A stretch of DNA of 64,000 nt, from positions 186,001 to 250,000 of the forward strand of contig JAGIAH010000009.1 of NCBI GenBank assembly GCA_017744915.1. Direction: 5' to 3'. The translations under genes were made by a program, and so were the position numbers. The stretch comes from Agrobacterium tumefaciens. Lineage in GTDB: Bacteria; Pseudomonadota; Alphaproteobacteria; Rhizobiales; Rhizobiaceae. Shown piece after piece: positions 62,332 through 64,000 of this stretch. Position 1 is the stretch's first letter; each line of letters opens with the position of its first letter. The notes beneath the pieces were generated by a model that saw nothing but the letters and a program-made list of their open reading frames with translations, searched no databases and was not told where the DNA came from.

Positions 62332-64000
62332 ATGAGCGAACCGGCAAGACTTCGGCAAAAAGTTTCAGATGGCCTGGCCGCCACCGCGGCGCAGCCGGCA
62401 GACCGCGCCGACGCGACAACGCGCCGTGCGGACGAAGAACACGCCAATGATGTCCGCGTGGTTGCGCTCTATGTCGCTGTTTCCCTATCGGTGGGGGCCT
62501 TCTCCGCGGCCCTGATCGCGCTTGCGGCGCCCTATGCGATCACCGCCGCGCTCGCTTCCTTTTTTGGCGCCGTGCTGCTCGGCGTCCTGTTTTATGCGCT
62601 TTTCGGCAAATCCTTCCCGCTTCCCCGCACGCTGCCCGCGGATTATTCGGATGTCCGGCTGCGGCAAACGCAAAACCGCTCGCTGATTGCGGAGATGCAG
62701 GAATCCATGGGCGATATCGTCGTGATCCGTGACATGAGCCGGCGCATCGTTGAGGCGAACCGCGTCTTTCGTGAAATGACCGGTTGCGCCGCGCCCGAAG
62801 GACTGAGCTGCGAGGAGATCGGCATTGCTTTCCGCCCGGGCGACAAGGTCCATGCCTATGACGTGGAGATCGCGACGCCGTTCGGTCAGCGCATCTTCTC
62901 CTGGCACGATGTCGTGACCCGCGATCTCGCAAGCAGCCGGCTTATGATCAGCAGCATTGCGAGAGACGTGACCGAAGAGCGGCTTGCGCTGGCCGAACGG
63001 GAAGACGCCCGTCTGCGCGCCGAAAAGGCGGATGCCGAAAAGGCGAGGTTGCTCGCCACGGTCAGCCATGAAATCCGCCTGCCGCTTTCGGGCATGCTCG
63101 GCATGAACCATCTTCTGGCGCAGACGAAGCTCAACCAGGAACAGCGCAATTATCTTGACGGCATGAAACAGTCGGGCCAGTCGCTGGTGCAGCTGGTTGA
63201 GGATCTTCTCGATTATTCGACCATGGAGGCGGGGCGCTTCCGGCTCAATCCGCGCGCGGAAAATCTACGGCGGCTGATCGAGAGCATCGTCGAGATGCTG
63301 GCCCATCGCGCCCATGAAAAAGGCATCGAGATCACCTCCTTCGTCACGCCGGATGTGCCCGATTATCTCGATTTCGATCCGGCAAGGTTGCGCCAGGTCC
63401 TGTTCAATCTCATCGGCAACGCCGTCAAATTCACGCGTGAAGGCGGGGTCGTCATCCGGGCTCGCATGGCTGACGGCGAGTTGCAGATCACCGTCGAAGA
63501 TACCGGCCCCGGCATGAGCCCGGTGGAGCAGGCCCGTATCTTCGGGGAATTCGAGCAGGCCGGCCCGCTGTCGCAGCGAAGCGCCGGCACGGGTCTTGGC
63601 CTTGCCATTTCCGCCCGTATCGTGCGGGAATTCGGCGGCAGCCTCACGGTTTCGAGTCGGAAGGGCAAGGGCAGCATTTTCAAGCTGGCATTCCGTCCGG
63701 GTGGCGCACCTGCCGCGATGGCGGATCCGGGCCGCAGGCATTGCCTGCAACATACGAATGTCCTGCTTATCGCGCCAGAGGGCGTGGCGGCGGCGGTGAC
63801 GATGGAGGCAATCAAGGCTTTTGGCGGCAAATGTTTTCTCATCCACCAGGCCGAGGATCTGGAAAGGCTGAAAGCCGGACCGGCGGGCTGGGTCGCCGAT
63901 CTTACCGATATCATCGTCGACCGGCGCGTTTCGCCCCTGTTCAGGGACACCCTGAAGGATTGGCCGCAAGAGAATGTCCGCCGCACGCTGCTGGTCAGCC
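62332..64000 (+). CDS. Membrane sensor histidine kinase (probable hybrid), cut by window edge
   Basis: The visible 556 residues have two or more hydrophobic segments (about 42-62 and 66-92), a PAS domain (SLIAEMQESMGDIVVIRDMSRRIVEANRVFREMTG, from about 121), a HisKA domain with the phospho-acceptor H246 in TVSHEIRLPLSGML, and HATPase_c motifs N (NLIGNAVKFT), G1 (DTGPGMS) and G2 (GTGLGLAISARIV). A further domain, beginning near residue 475 (HTNVLLIAPEGVAAAVTMEAI), looks like the start of a receiver-like module. The H-box has Leu where many kinases have Thr/Asn four residues after the His. It runs past base 64000. Confidence 0.92.
   Translation, partial: MSEPARLRQKVSDGLAATAAQPADRADATTRRADEEHANDVRVVALYVAVSLSVGAFSAALIALAAPYAITAALASFFGAVLLGVLFYALFGKSFPLPRTLPADYSDVRLRQTQNRSLIAEMQESMGDIVVIRDMSRRIVEANRVFREMTGCAAPEGLSCEEIGIAFRPGDKVHAYDVEIATPFGQRIFSWHDVVTRDLASSRLMISSIARDVTEERLALAEREDARLRAEKADAEKARLLATVSHEIRLPLSGMLGMNHLLAQTKLNQEQRNYLDGMKQSGQSLVQLVEDLLDYSTMEAGRFRLNPRAENLRRLIESIVEMLAHRAHEKGIEITSFVTPDVPDYLDFDPARLRQVLFNLIGNAVKFTREGGVVIRARMADGELQITVEDTGPGMSPVEQARIFGEFEQAGPLSQRSAGTGLGLAISARIVREFGGSLTVSSRKGKGSIFKLAFRPGGAPAAMADPGRRHCLQHTNVLLIAPEGVAAAVTMEAIKAFGGKCFLIHQAEDLERLKAGPAGWVADLTDIIVDRRVSPLFRDTLKDWPQENVRRTLLVS

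Noticed and set aside
1-64000. tRNA, rRNA, CRISPR arrays, insertion sequences or prophage
   Set aside because: No repeats with spacers, no transposase or integrase frames and no recognisable stable-RNA sequences.

Overview
This 64 kb window looks like part of the main circular chromosome of an Agrobacterium/Rhizobium-group alphaproteobacterium. It is about 60% GC and densely packed with housekeeping genes in short operons. The gene order around pmtA, dnaN, ugpBAEC, olsE, rpsT, dnaA, hrcA-grpE and rpoN-hpf-ptsN matches, from memory, the Agrobacterium fabrum C58 circular chromosome (pmtA as Atu0300, olsE as Atu0318, dnaA as Atu0324). The gene count between these landmarks fits that numbering, but no database was checked. 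I see no insertion sequences, prophage, CRISPR, tRNA or rRNA genes.

Layout. 1-7.4 kb: an M29 aminopeptidase cut by the left edge, ybaK, an ArsC-like protein, a 2H phosphoesterase, an ICMT-like methyltransferase, guaA, mtnN, a thioesterase and tspO. 7.4-12.7 kb: a four-gene minus-strand operon for secreted iron proteins (imelysin, di-heme oxidoreductase, second imelysin, Tat-exported DUF1513 protein) behind an Irr-box-like palindrome. 12.7-22.6 kb: rsmB, rlpA with two operator-like dyads upstream, an epimerase, queG (no normal start codon), a GST, uppP, an NDUFA9-like protein, DUF1330, pyrF, a degenerate histidine phosphatase and pmtA. 22.8-34 kb: dnaN divergent from rsmI-yraN, a sugar acetyltransferase, the Pho-box-controlled ugpBAEC importer, a cupin protein, gshB and comM. 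34-45.2 kb: cysK, a LysE-type exporter, dut, prfC, coaBC, a YjbR protein, an OlsE-like hydroxylase, ubiB, ubiE, mutM and an enoyl-CoA hydratase. 45.2-48 kb: rpsT and dnaA, separated by an AT-rich leader with clustered GANTC sites. 48-64 kb: hemW-rdgB-rph divergent from hrcA-grpE, then ptsN, hpf, rpoN, lptB-lptA-lptC, sppA, ihfB, lapA-like, two RNA methyltransferases, lspA and the start of a membrane histidine kinase that runs off the right edge.

How the genes work together. Envelope lipids and phosphate form one theme: pmtA makes phosphatidylcholine, the OlsE-like enzyme modifies ornithine lipids, ugpBAEC scavenges glycerol-3-phosphate, and lptBAC, uppP, lspA, sppA and rlpA build the envelope. 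Iron handling is a second theme. Replication control (dnaA, dnaN, ihfB), translation and ribosome maintenance (rsmB, rsmI, rpsT, prfC, hpf, rph, SPOUT methyltransferase) and nitrogen/PTS regulation (rpoN, ptsN) make up most of the rest. The observations most worth following up are the iron operon with its operator, the GANTC cluster before dnaA, the two dyads before rlpA and the AUG-less queG.
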